6,031 nt of DNA from Phycisphaerales bacterium (GCA_007127615.1 SKZB01000010.1:1-6031); one strand, 5' to 3'. Shown: positions 1 to 6,031, counted from the first letter of the stretch. Numbers and translations are program-made. Notes: generated by a model not told the origin, from the sequence alone.

Positions 1-1742
1 CTCGACACGGCGTTCGGCGGAAGGTGAGCCGAACGCACCTCGTGAGACGACCGGGCGTTCGCTTCCCCGGGTGCTGCGATCGATTTGCCTGGCCTGGACG
101 CATCGGCAGCACGATCCGACGATCCGGAAGTCGATTCATTGGTCGACTCCCATTCGAAGCGGCAGTCGAGATCAAAGTTGCGTTCGAACAAACGGCACTT
201 GCGAGAAGCGCCCCAGATATCCACGACCGGATCGGCATCCGCCTCGGCGAAGAACCAGGCCGTGGCGGACTTCACCTCCACGCGCACGTTGCGCACAAAC
301 TGGGAATGGGCGCGGTCCAGTCCGTCCGCCAGTCGAAGAATGCCGCTCAGCGTCTTCACCAGGATGCGATCGCCGGCGTTCAACTTGGCGAAGTTCGGAT
401 GCTTCAGCTTCGGCCGGGCGCGTCGATGGTATCGCGCGATGTTGGCGACGATTTCGAGTTCGCGGTGCGTAAAGCCGGGCAGATCGCTGTGGGTGATCAG
501 ATGGTAACTGTGCTTGTGATGCCGGGCGTAGTTGATGTAGTACCCGATGTCGTGCAGGATCGCGGCGGCGTGCAGCAGTTCCCGCGCTTCGGATTGGGCC
601 CACTCTTCCGCCGGCGCATCGATCTGTTCGATCAGCTGATCGTAAATCGACAGCGTCAGCCGGGCGACCTGCTCGCTGTGCGGCTGATCGTACTTGCACG
701 CCGTCGCGAACTGCCGCACCACGCGCAGGCGGTCTGCGGGGATCGCGCCCACCGGTTCGGCGCGGGGGACCAGTTCCTGAATCATGGAGAGGATCAGGCC
801 GTCCCGAATCCCGCGGTCATGAACGCGCAACGTGTTGACTTTGAGGTGCCGCATCAGCCGCTCGATGATCGCGATTCCCGCCACGATGATTTCGGCGCGA
901 TCGGCACTCAAACCCGGAATTCGCGCTCGGGATCGGGGGGAGAGGGAACTGATCCAGCGGAAGAGATGACGCACCTCCGATCGCTTGATCTCGTAACCGC
1001 GCAGTGTGAAGGGATGCGAGTCGTCCTTCGGGGCGATGTTGTTGCGGTAGAAGGAAATCTGGGCCAGCGCGGTGAACGTTCCGCCCGTGCCGAACATGAT
1101 CTGGGGCTGGATGTCGGTCTTTCCGAGCCCCGCCCGAATCATGCGCGAGATACTCTTTCTGAGTGCCTTGAGGCGCACTTCGGGCGGCCCCGAGCCGCCC
1201 TCGATCTGTTCGGTCAGGCGAACCGCGCCGATCGGAAGCGGATAGATCTGCTCGATCACCCCGCCCGCGGTGAGGACGACCTCGGTGCTGCCGCCGCCGA
1301 TGTCGACCACCGCGGCGTCGAACGGCCGAATGTCGAAGGCATAGCTCACGCTGAGGTACGCAAACCGGGCTTCCTCCTCGGCGGTGATGACTTCCGGGCG
1401 AATGCCCGCGCGGTCCCGGACCAGATCAAGAAATTCTTCCTGGTTCTCCGCCTCACGAACGGCGGAAGTGCCGACCGCGCGCAGTTTGGTGATGCCGTAG
1501 CCCTCGGCAATCTCGCACATGCGCGCGATCACTTCCGCCGTGACCTGCATCGGCTCCGCCTGCATGCGCCGGGTCTCGTGGAGCCCGCGCCCGAGACGGG
1601 TGACCTCCTTCTCGTCGTCGATCATCCGGTAGCGGCCGTTTTCAGCAACCTCAACCACAATCAGCCGCACGCTGTTCGTGCCGATGTCGATCGCGGCGAG
1701 ACGCTTCAGTGCTTCATCGGATGGCGGCGATTCTGAGCTCAT
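1..1742 (-). CDS. Ppx/GppA-family exopolyphosphatase / pppGpp phosphohydrolase with C-terminal HD domain (3' end outside window)
   Basis: Cytoplasmic phosphatase of the ASKHA (actin/Hsp70/sugar kinase) fold. Family members remove terminal phosphate from polyphosphate or convert pppGpp to ppGpp; sequence alone does not separate the two activities. From the ATG at 1742 I read 580 codons with no stop before the window edge. Visible motifs: phosphate-1 loop AAIDIGTNSVRLIVVEV (D19, G21, N23), a GTSAVREA stretch near residues 91-98, the EEEAR motif with the expected catalytic Glu (E122-E124), phosphate-2 loop VDIGGGSTE (D147, G149-G151), and a GTGGT loop at 218-222. The C-terminal half has an HD-type metal site: H355, H397-D398 (HDIGYYINYARHHKHSYHL), and D473 in DGLDRAH. 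The family core seems to end near E532 (FERNFDLDCRFEWE). A Ser/Ala/Pro-rich, probably disordered tail of at least 48 residues follows, so the protein is longer than the roughly 500 residues of Escherichia coli Ppx or GppA. The ATG overlaps the CHAD stop (ATGA), implying translational coupling. Confidence 0.93.
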   Translation of the reverse strand, partial: MSSESPPSDEALKRLAAIDIGTNSVRLIVVEVAENGRYRMIDDEKEVTRLGRGLHETRRMQAEPMQVTAEVIARMCEIAEGYGITKLRAVGTSAVREAENQEEFLDLVRDRAGIRPEVITAEEEARFAYLSVSYAFDIRPFDAAVVDIGGGSTEVVLTAGGVIEQIYPLPIGAVRLTEQIEGGSGPPEVRLKALRKSISRMIRAGLGKTDIQPQIMFGTGGTFTALAQISFYRNNIAPKDDSHPFTLRGYEIKRSEVRHLFRWISSLSPRSRARIPGLSADRAEIIVAGIAIIERLMRHLKVNTLRVHDRGIRDGLILSMIQELVPRAEPVGAIPADRLRVVRQFATACKYDQPHSEQVARLTLSIYDQLIEQIDAPAEEWAQSEARELLHAAAILHDIGYYINYARHHKHSYHLITHSDLPGFTHRELEIVANIARYHRRARPKLKHPNFAKLNAGDRILVKTLSGILRLADGLDRAHSQFVRNVRVEVKSATAWFFAEADADPVVDIWGASRKCRLFERNFDLDCRFEWESTNESTSGSSDRAADASRPGKSIAAPGEANARSSHEVRSAHLPPNAVS

Positions 1743-2848
1743 GAAGCGACATCCCGGGGCGACGCGGACGATGAAACCGCCTCGTCGCCCCGCGGGGCGG
1801 CGGGCATGTCGTTGGCGGTTGGCCCGCGCTGCGCATCATCGACCTGACCGTTCTCAAGGGAGCCGCGCAATGCTTCAACGAGTTCAGAGAGCGGGAAGTC
1901 GCGGAACCAGCTTCCGAACTCGTTCACGGTCTTACTCAGTTCGCGGTCATACTGGGTGCGGAGCGAATCGAGTTCCGCCAGCATTTTCGTGGCGGCCCCT
2001 TTGCTCTTGCCCTCCAGCGCGTTCCGGGCGGCCTTCGAACCGGCGGCCAATTCCTCCGCGTACCGATCGATCTGCGCCATGATCTCCGATGTGTCGTTCA
2101 ACGCGCCCAGATGCTCCTGCAGTGATTCAACCCGAGCGTACAGCTCGTTGCCAAACCGGTCGTCGAAACACGAAGCGAACAACTCCATGCCGTACCGGAG
2201 TCGCTTGATGCGGATTCGCAGTTCGTGCAGATTGTCGACGACCCCCAGATCCGCCCGGCCGGCCTCCTGGACGCGATCGATCAGGCGCGTGAGCTCCGTT
2301 CGCGCGAGGTCGAGCAGCGTCGGTTGACCGGAGGCGGGGATGGCGTCGGAATCCGGCTCACGGATGCTCCCGAGCAGTTTGGCGGCCCGCTTGCGCAATC
2401 GCATTCCCCGGTACCGGTGCGCGACATCATCGATCTCCTGCTGCGCCTCGCCCCGTTCATCCAGCGTTCGCTTGAGCATGTACTCGAGCGCGGCCCGATC
2501 GCCGGCAACCCCACGGTCGAGGCGGTCGGCGAACAGGGCGGCGTGAACATCGCACACGCGGGCCGTGCCGGCCGCCCGGCGAATCCGCCGCAAATGCTTT
2601 CGCATCTTTCGGTAACGCTTGCGCTTCAGACTGGGGCGGAAGACCAGAAGACCGGCTTCGCAGCGGCGCGTCGCGACCCGCAGGCGGTGAACCACCTTCG
2701 GATCCTCCCGGAATGACTCCTGCGCGACCGGCAGAAGTTCGCACACCGTATCGAGCCGGATCTTCAGCACGCGCTCGGCCGCCTCGGTGACGAGCAGGGC
2801 GGCGTGCAAACCGTCGATCCGCTTTCCGGGCACCTTGGGTGGAGTCAC
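1739..2848 (-). CDS. CHAD domain-containing protein (polyphosphate-binding)
   Basis: CHAD (conserved histidine alpha-helical domain) proteins are all-helical and present a basic groove that binds inorganic polyphosphate; some locate to polyphosphate granules. The 369-residue product shows the two-fold repeat of the family. Repeat one has VHRLRVATRRCEAGLLVF (H54, R55, R57, R61, R62), a very basic helix at 75-91, and ARVCDVHA with D100. Repeat two has LHELRIRIKRLRYGMELF (H208, R211, R213, K215, R216, R218) and LGALNDTSEIM with D252. Residues from about 335 to the end are polar, Ser/Ala/Pro/Asp-rich and probably disordered. There is no signal peptide or membrane segment. No CYTH (triphosphate tunnel metalloenzyme) domain is fused, unlike many CHAD proteins. 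The start is a GTG sharing GTGA with the stop of the upstream kinase-like gene, behind a strong GGGAGG ribosome binding site. The stop overlaps the ATG of the Ppx/GppA gene, which supports a joint role in polyphosphate metabolism. The basic residues and paired repeats make the family call secure; the partner and exact role are inferred. Confidence 0.95.
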   Translation of the reverse strand: MTPPKVPGKRIDGLHAALLVTEAAERVLKIRLDTVCELLPVAQESFREDPKVVHRLRVATRRCEAGLLVFRPSLKRKRYRKMRKHLRRIRRAAGTARVCDVHAALFADRLDRGVAGDRAALEYMLKRTLDERGEAQQEIDDVAHRYRGMRLRKRAAKLLGSIREPDSDAIPASGQPTLLDLARTELTRLIDRVQEAGRADLGVVDNLHELRIRIKRLRYGMELFASCFDDRFGNELYARVESLQEHLGALNDTSEIMAQIDRYAEELAAGSKAARNALEGKSKGAATKMLAELDSLRTQYDRELSKTVNEFGSWFRDFPLSELVEALRGSLENGQVDDAQRGPTANDMPAAPRGDEAVSSSASPRDVAS

Positions 2849-3630
2849 TCCGAACCTCCCTGCATGCTCGAGACGATTTTCGTGACCCCCGACTTCAGGT
2901 CACGAAACACCGGAAGCACATCACGGTTGGCATCGATCACCGTGAACGACTGCTGATCCGCAAGTTGATCGAAGATGCCCAGCAATCGTTTCTGGTACCG
3001 CACGAAGGACCGGTAGGTATCGGTTTCCTCCTGGCAGTCCAGGCCGGATTCCCAGTAATCGAACCCGCCCTTGGCCAGCACGCGCGGGGCGAGCCTGGCG
3101 ACATCGATTTTGAGGTAGTAGACCGCATGCGGCTGGGGGGCAAAGGCGTACACCCGGCGGACCCATTCCGGGTCACCGCCCCGAGCAATGGAACGCGCCA
3201 TGGCCGAGTAGATGTACCGGTCAGTCAGGACGACGAACCCCGCCCGCAGCGCGGGGAGAATCTGGTTCTCCAGCCGGTCTGCGAAATCCGTCGCGTAAAA
3301 GAGATCCATCGTCTGCCGGCCGAGGGTGTGTCCCTGCTTGGCTTTGCGCAGCCCTTCACCGACGAGACGCGACCGGGTCAGTGCGGTATGCGCCACGCCG
3401 TAACCGCGGGCTTCGAGCCATTCCCGGAGCAGCGCCATCTGCGTCGATCGCCCCGCCCCGTCGGTGCCCTCGACCACGATCAATCGTCCGGGATAGCGGG
3501 AGATATCGACCGGTCCCGCACCGGTGGGGCGCAGCTCGGGATCAAGCGTCGCGCCGCTGCCGCGGTACCCCAGTTCGTCGAATGCCACCATGGTTTCGGT
3601 CAATTCCTGCGACACGGTCTCGCTCCTCAT
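2845..3630 (-). CDS. Thymidylate kinase-like P-loop NTPase, atypical (Walker A Lys to Arg)
   Basis: The core resembles dTMP kinase, which phosphorylates dTMP with ATP. Numbering from the TTG at 3690, the P-loop region reads LIVVEGTDGAGRSTQ (70-84), the DR(Y) motif is LTDRYIYSAMARS (D157-R158-Y159), and the DPEWVRRVYAFAPQPHAVYYLKID stretch (173-196) matches the Tmk helix and strand after DR(Y). Two features are unusual. The Walker A lysine is arginine (R81). The lid region, normally Arg-rich (RGxxDRxE-like), is replaced by KGGFDYWESGLD (207-218). Before the P-loop lie about 69 residues if TTG is the start, or 49 from the ATG at 3630, against about 10 in ordinary Tmk. The start is uncertain: TTG 3690 is the first possible, with in-frame ATGs at 3678, 3630 and 3591. 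None has a strong ribosome binding site; AGGAA lies 12 nt before 3591. I chose 3630. The gene overlaps the CHAD gene by 4 bp. It is probably not the housekeeping tmk but a kinase-fold partner of the polyphosphate genes; substrate unknown. Confidence 0.85.
   Translation of the reverse strand: MRSETVSQELTETMVAFDELGYRGSGATLDPELRPTGAGPVDISRYPGRLIVVEGTDGAGRSTQMALLREWLEARGYGVAHTALTRSRLVGEGLRKAKQGHTLGRQTMDLFYATDFADRLENQILPALRAGFVVLTDRYIYSAMARSIARGGDPEWVRRVYAFAPQPHAVYYLKIDVARLAPRVLAKGGFDYWESGLDCQEETDTYRSFVRYQKRLLGIFDQLADQQSFTVIDANRDVLPVFRDLKSGVTKIVSSMQGGSE
2855..2860 (-). promoter_or_regulatory. Strong Shine-Dalgarno for the CHAD gene
   Basis: Read on the minus strand, GGGAGG lies 6 nt before the GTG at 2848. 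It sits inside the last codons of the upstream kinase-like gene (the MQGGSE end). It is the clearest ribosome binding site in the window and decides for the GTG start. The other starts have weak or no such element. Confidence 0.8.
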
Positions 3631-3690
3631 GCCGATCGGTCGACCGCGCGGTCCGGCGCGGCTGGCGATCGCGGCCATCTGCACACGCAA

Positions 3691-3744
3691 ACCATGCTAA
3701 GACTGTAGGCGGGCCACAAGAATGAAGATCATGTTCACGTTGCG
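3691..3744. other. Short intergenic gap upstream of the kinase-like gene
   Basis: 54 bp separate the metallo-hydrolase stop (TAG) from the earliest possible start (TTG 3690) of the kinase-like gene; the gap grows to 114 bp if the ATG at 3630 is used. An in-frame TAG at 3697-3699 sets the upstream limit of the kinase-like reading frame. I see no stem-loop with a T-run and no convincing -35/-10 pair, so transcription through from the metallo-hydrolase gene is plausible. Confidence 0.5.
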
Positions 3745-4494
3745 CTAATTCGCCGGGGCCAGCACGTCACCCGCGCGAAGTGCGCGCATCGTCGTGCGTT
3801 CGGGGTCAAAGTCGTCCGGCAGGTGAATCAGGTGGATCTTTCGCCGCAGATCTTCCGGCAGGTCTTCCAGTTCTTCCCGAAGCGTGTGCGCCGGTCCCCG
3901 GTTGCATTCGTGCACGATCAGATCGGCCCCGCCGAGCCAGTCGATGTGACCGGATTCAAACGGCGTATCGCCCGACCAGCCGATGGTAATGCCCCCGTGT
4001 TCGAGCCGCAGCCCGACGGTCGGAATCGGATGCCGGGTGAAACGGCAGCGGATCGTGACGCCGGCAATCTCCGAAGGGGTGTCCGGATCGAGATGGCGCA
4101 GGTCGAAATAATCGTCCAGCGTGCTCCGGCGGCCGTCGGCCATGGGGGAGTCCATCGCCGGCGCGAGCCGGGACCAGACCCGGTCGGCGACCGGCTTCGT
4201 GCAGTGCAGCCGCGGCAAGGGTAAATCCGGCCGGTTCGCGCGGGTCATTCTCCGGAGAAAGCCGAACGACTCGAGGCCGTTGCAGTGATCACCGTGCAGA
4301 TGCGTGATGATGATGTCGTGGATGTCATGGGCATCGACCGACCAGCCGGCGCGTTCGGTGGCTTCCGCGATGACCCGGTGGATGGGGTCCGGGCAGTCGA
4401 GCAGCGCCAGGCCGGCACCGGTCCGGATCAGGGCGCTGGTGCCGAAGTTTTTGCGGGTGAATGCGTCACCCACACCGAGAATGAGAAGTTCCAT
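3745..4494 (-). CDS. Metallo-beta-lactamase-fold metal-dependent hydrolase (RNase Z/ElaC-like branch)
   Basis: This 249-residue protein starts MELLILGVGDAFTRKNFGTS, a typical first strand and turn of the metallo-beta-lactamase superfamily, with no signal peptide, so it is probably cytoplasmic. Metal ligands are visible: ITHLHGDHCNGLE (H65, H67, D69, H70), H154 in TRHPIPTVGLRLE, D175 in GWSGDTPF, and H223 in IHLIHLPDDF, plus an HE pair at 194-195. The RHPIPTVGLRLEHGG...GDT order resembles the RNase Z-like and related phosphodiesterase branch. I see no long flexible exosite arm of a true tRNase Z, so tRNA processing is doubtful and the substrate is unknown. The ATG at 4494 has a modest GGAG 11 nt upstream, inside a 10-bp palindrome. 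The gene is divergent from the porin gene and points the same way as the kinase-like/CHAD/Ppx genes. The 54-bp gap to the earliest kinase-like start shows no clear terminator, so a shared transcript is possible. Confidence 0.9.
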   Translation of the reverse strand: MELLILGVGDAFTRKNFGTSALIRTGAGLALLDCPDPIHRVIAEATERAGWSVDAHDIHDIIITHLHGDHCNGLESFGFLRRMTRANRPDLPLPRLHCTKPVADRVWSRLAPAMDSPMADGRRSTLDDYFDLRHLDPDTPSEIAGVTIRCRFTRHPIPTVGLRLEHGGITIGWSGDTPFESGHIDWLGGADLIVHECNRGPAHTLREELEDLPEDLRRKIHLIHLPDDFDPERTTMRALRAGDVLAPAN

Positions 4495-4605
4495 GCGAAA
4501 TGCCGCTCCGGAGCGAGATCAGATAACCAGAGGATCTGCAAGGATATCGGATGATTGGCGGCCCGTTTCCAATCGATGGGTACATTCGCGCCATTCGTCC
4601 GTGCA

Positions 4606-4634
4606 TTGACATTCTTCCGAAGCTTTGACATGGT
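4606..4634 (+). promoter_or_regulatory. Candidate sigma70-like promoter for the porin gene
   Basis: A perfect -35 consensus TTGACA at 4606-4611 is followed after 17 bp by CATGGT, a poor -10 (3 of 6 matches, but keeping A2 and the final T). Transcription from here would give a leader of about 80 nt before the GTG at 4720. A second TTGACA at 4625-4630 has no -10 at the right distance. The weak -10 makes this tentative. Confidence 0.25.
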
Positions 4635-4704
4635 ACACGGGCTCCGGCTCCGGAATCGGGCCGCGCGCCACGTGTCATCTGTCATGGGCAATGGACCACC
4701 AGCG

Positions 4705-4713
4705 AAAAGTGAG
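4705..4713 (+). promoter_or_regulatory. Weak ribosome binding site supporting the GTG start of the porin gene
   Basis: The purine run AAAAGTGAG ends 6 nt before the GTG at 4720. The in-frame ATGs upstream at 4684, 4630 and 4576 have no comparable element. The signal peptide begins cleanly at this GTG, so the site helps decide the start although it is far from a perfect anti-16S match. Confidence 0.4.
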
Positions 4714-4719
4714 ACGATC

Positions 4720-6031
4720 GTGAGGCAGAAAACTGATGGGGCAGGTCGCACGCGCAGGCTGGCCGTTGCGGGCCTCATGCTCGTGCTGTGGCCGTCCGCC
4801 GCGTTCGGACAGGCCGACCAGACCACACTTCGGCAGCTCGAGCAGCAACTCCGCGAGATTGACACCCAACTGCGCCTGAGCATCCCCGCCGAACAACCCA
4901 TTGCCGAACGCATGCAACTGGACGTGGGCGGGTCGATCCGTTTCGGATTCTTCGCCATCGACGATCGCGGCGGGAGCACGCGAATCCTTCGGCAGACCGA
5001 TGGCATTCTCTACGCCCAGCTCGACCTCGACGGCGCGCACCGTTTCTTCGGACGGCTCCGGTTCCGCTACAACGACTTCAACTCCGGCGACAGCTTCGAC
5101 GGACGCGGCGATCGTTTCATTACCCCCATCGGCGATCGTTACTGGTATCAGTTCGACCTCCGCGGTCTGCACCGCGCGCAGACCGGCGAACGGCTGGATC
5201 ATAATTTCACCGTTCGGGTCGGTCGGCAGTTCGTGACCTGGGGCTCCGGCCTCACGCTCAGCAACGAAATGTATGCCGCCCTCGTCGACATGGAAGCGTT
5301 CAATTTCGGCCTCGTGGGTCTCGCCGGCGTGACCCCGCGGTCCAGCACCGTGGACTTCGACGCCACCCGGCCGGACTTCGACCGCAATACGAAACGGCGC
5401 TTCTTCGGCGGGATGCTCGAGTACCGCGGGAGCCCCGGCTTCCGGCCGTACGCCTACGGTCTCGTTCAGAGGGACCGCAACAACGATGAACGAACGTTCG
5501 TGACGCCGATCGGATCGTTCCCCACCGAGTTCGAGTACGACTCGGAATACTACGGTCTGGGGGTCCGGGGCAATCTCGGGCCGCAGATGCGCTACCGCGC
5601 CGAGATGGTGCATCAGCGCGGACGCGGACTGAGTAACTCATTCGATCCGGCCACGGGCATGGCGGTCGAGCAGACCCGCGAACCGATTCGCGCCTGGGCC
5701 GGACTGCTCGGTCTGAGCTGGCTGGCGCGGGACGCGAACGACAGCCGCGTCGATTTCGAGTTCGTCGGCGGGTCCGGTGACCGCGACCGGGTTCGACCGG
5801 GTGAAACCTTCGGCGGAAACCAGCCCGGCACGACTGACCGGGCGTTCAACTCGCTCGGATACGTCAATACCGGCCTCGCCCTCGCGCCGGATATCAGCAA
5901 CCTGCTCTCGCTGCGTCTGACGCTGAGCACCTCGCCGTTTCAGTCCGCCCGGCGCGATGACTGGCTCCGGGTCGGCATGAGCGGCTTCATCTTTCTCAAG
6001 GCCGACCGAGAGGCGCCGCTCAATGTGCGCA
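4720..6031 (+). CDS. Outer-membrane beta-barrel protein, alginate-export-like porin (3' end outside window)
   Basis: Probably a transport porin in the outer membrane. From GTG 4720, 437 codons are open to the window edge. Residues 1-30 form a Sec signal peptide: basic start (MRQKTDGAGRTRR), hydrophobic core LAVAGLMLVLWPSA, and likely cleavage after AAFG or FGQA near 30-32. Residues 37-53 carry a short heptad pattern (L37, L40, L44, I47, L51) predicting a coiled coil. From about residue 66 the pattern becomes alternating, aromatic-rich barrel strands with Asp/Arg-rich turns: LDVGGSIRFGFFAID, YAQLDLDGAHRFFGRLRFRY, then FTVRVGRQFVTWGSGLTLS at about 164-182, which resembles the GRQ...G stretch of AlgE-like alginate-export proteins. 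The VDFDATRPDFDRNTKRR loop and repeated aromatic girdles (RRFFGGMLEYR, FRPYAYGLVQRDR) fit as well. ATG 4684 would add 12 polar residues ahead of an already complete signal peptide, so GTG 4720 is preferred. The substrate cannot be read from sequence; alginate export itself is not implied. The gene is divergent from the minus-strand genes and its link to them is unclear. Confidence 0.8.
   Translation, partial: MRQKTDGAGRTRRLAVAGLMLVLWPSAAFGQADQTTLRQLEQQLREIDTQLRLSIPAEQPIAERMQLDVGGSIRFGFFAIDDRGGSTRILRQTDGILYAQLDLDGAHRFFGRLRFRYNDFNSGDSFDGRGDRFITPIGDRYWYQFDLRGLHRAQTGERLDHNFTVRVGRQFVTWGSGLTLSNEMYAALVDMEAFNFGLVGLAGVTPRSSTVDFDATRPDFDRNTKRRFFGGMLEYRGSPGFRPYAYGLVQRDRNNDERTFVTPIGSFPTEFEYDSEYYGLGVRGNLGPQMRYRAEMVHQRGRGLSNSFDPATGMAVEQTREPIRAWAGLLGLSWLARDANDSRVDFEFVGGSGDRDRVRPGETFGGNQPGTTDRAFNSLGYVNTGLALAPDISNLLSLRLTLSTSPFQSARRDDWLRVGMSGFIFLKADREAPLNVR

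Larger units (their letters stand above)
4495..4719. promoter_or_regulatory. Divergent intergenic region between metallo-hydrolase and porin genes
   Basis: 225 bp of non-coding DNA lie between two divergent starts and must hold promoters for both, unless the porin begins further upstream. It contains a perfect 10-bp palindrome GCTCCGGAGC at 4505-4514, next to the metallo-hydrolase start. GCTCCGG recurs in an overlapping pair at 4641-4653. Two copies of TTGACAT lie at 4606-4612 and 4625-4631. I found no good minus-strand -10/-35 pair for the metallo-hydrolase, and no small-RNA or riboswitch fold that I can support. Confidence 0.6.

Noticed and set aside
24..1736. 570-residue open frame on the plus strand opposite the Ppx/GppA gene
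   Set aside because: It is in exact codon register with the real minus-strand gene. Its stop is the complement of Ser3 (TCA) of that gene. Such frames stay open because TCA, TTA and CTA codons are rare in GC-rich genes. The translation is His/Arg/Asp-rich with no recognisable domain, while the minus strand shows complete Ppx/GppA and HD motifs.
2225..2716. Plus-strand open frame inside the CHAD gene
   Set aside because: The opposite strand has both CHAD repeats with all the expected His/Arg residues. This frame has no motif and is a compositional shadow.
2839..3708. 289-residue plus-strand open frame opposite the kinase-like gene
   Set aside because: It is in codon register with the kinase-like gene, so it is an antisense shadow of the same kind, with no domain or ribosome binding site.
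4505..4514. Perfect palindrome GCTCCGGAGC as a possible operator
   Set aside because: Only 10 bp with no spacer. TCCGGA-type palindromes recur by chance in this DNA, for example within coding sequence near 4250, so I do not call it an operator.
4684..4719. Upstream ATG start (4684) for the porin, with further ATGs at 4630 and 4576
   Set aside because: They have no ribosome binding site, and they add residues ahead of an already complete n-region and hydrophobic core. GTG 4720 gives a 30-residue signal peptide of normal size.
4675..5613. 312-residue minus-strand open frame opposite the porin gene
   Set aside because: It is a codon-register antisense shadow of the porin. Its Val/Glu/Ala-rich product matches the complement of a barrel protein and has no domain, whereas the plus strand has a signal peptide and barrel pattern.

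Overview
The window is GC-rich and densely coding. It holds five genes, two of them cut by the window edges. Four lie head-to-tail on the minus strand and fill roughly 1-4494. The fifth runs on the plus strand from about 4720 off the right edge. An outer-membrane beta-barrel protein with a Sec signal peptide points to a diderm (Gram-negative-type) bacterium. The strong G/C preference at third codon positions, weak ribosome binding sites at most starts, and the look of the porin (alginate-export-like, with a short coiled coil before the barrel) suggest a Planctomycetota/Phycisphaerae-like or similar environmental lineage. That placement is only inference, because no rRNA or marker gene is present.

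Minus strand, in order of transcription (right to left): (1) a metallo-beta-lactamase-fold hydrolase with the HxHxDH metal signature (3745-4494); (2) a thymidylate-kinase-like P-loop protein with an N-terminal extension, Arg in place of the Walker A Lys, and a non-standard lid segment (2845-3630 or 3690); (3) a CHAD-domain protein (1739-2848); (4) a long Ppx/GppA-family phosphatase with a C-terminal HD domain (1-1742, 3' end outside the window). Genes 2-3 and 3-4 overlap by 4 bp each (GTGA and ATGA), so they look translationally coupled.

CHAD domains bind inorganic polyphosphate, and Ppx/GppA enzymes hydrolyse polyphosphate or pppGpp. The three coupled genes therefore look like a polyphosphate-handling cassette. 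The atypical kinase-like protein is its least understood and most interesting member. The metallo-hydrolase lies 54-114 bp upstream in the same direction and may share its transcript.

The 225-bp gap between the divergent metallo-hydrolase and porin genes (4495-4719) is the only sizeable non-coding stretch. It contains two TTGACAT copies 19 bp apart, one of which could be a -35 element for the porin. I see no tRNA, rRNA, CRISPR array, insertion sequence, or convincing terminator. Several long open frames opposite the real genes are codon-register antisense shadows, explained by base composition.
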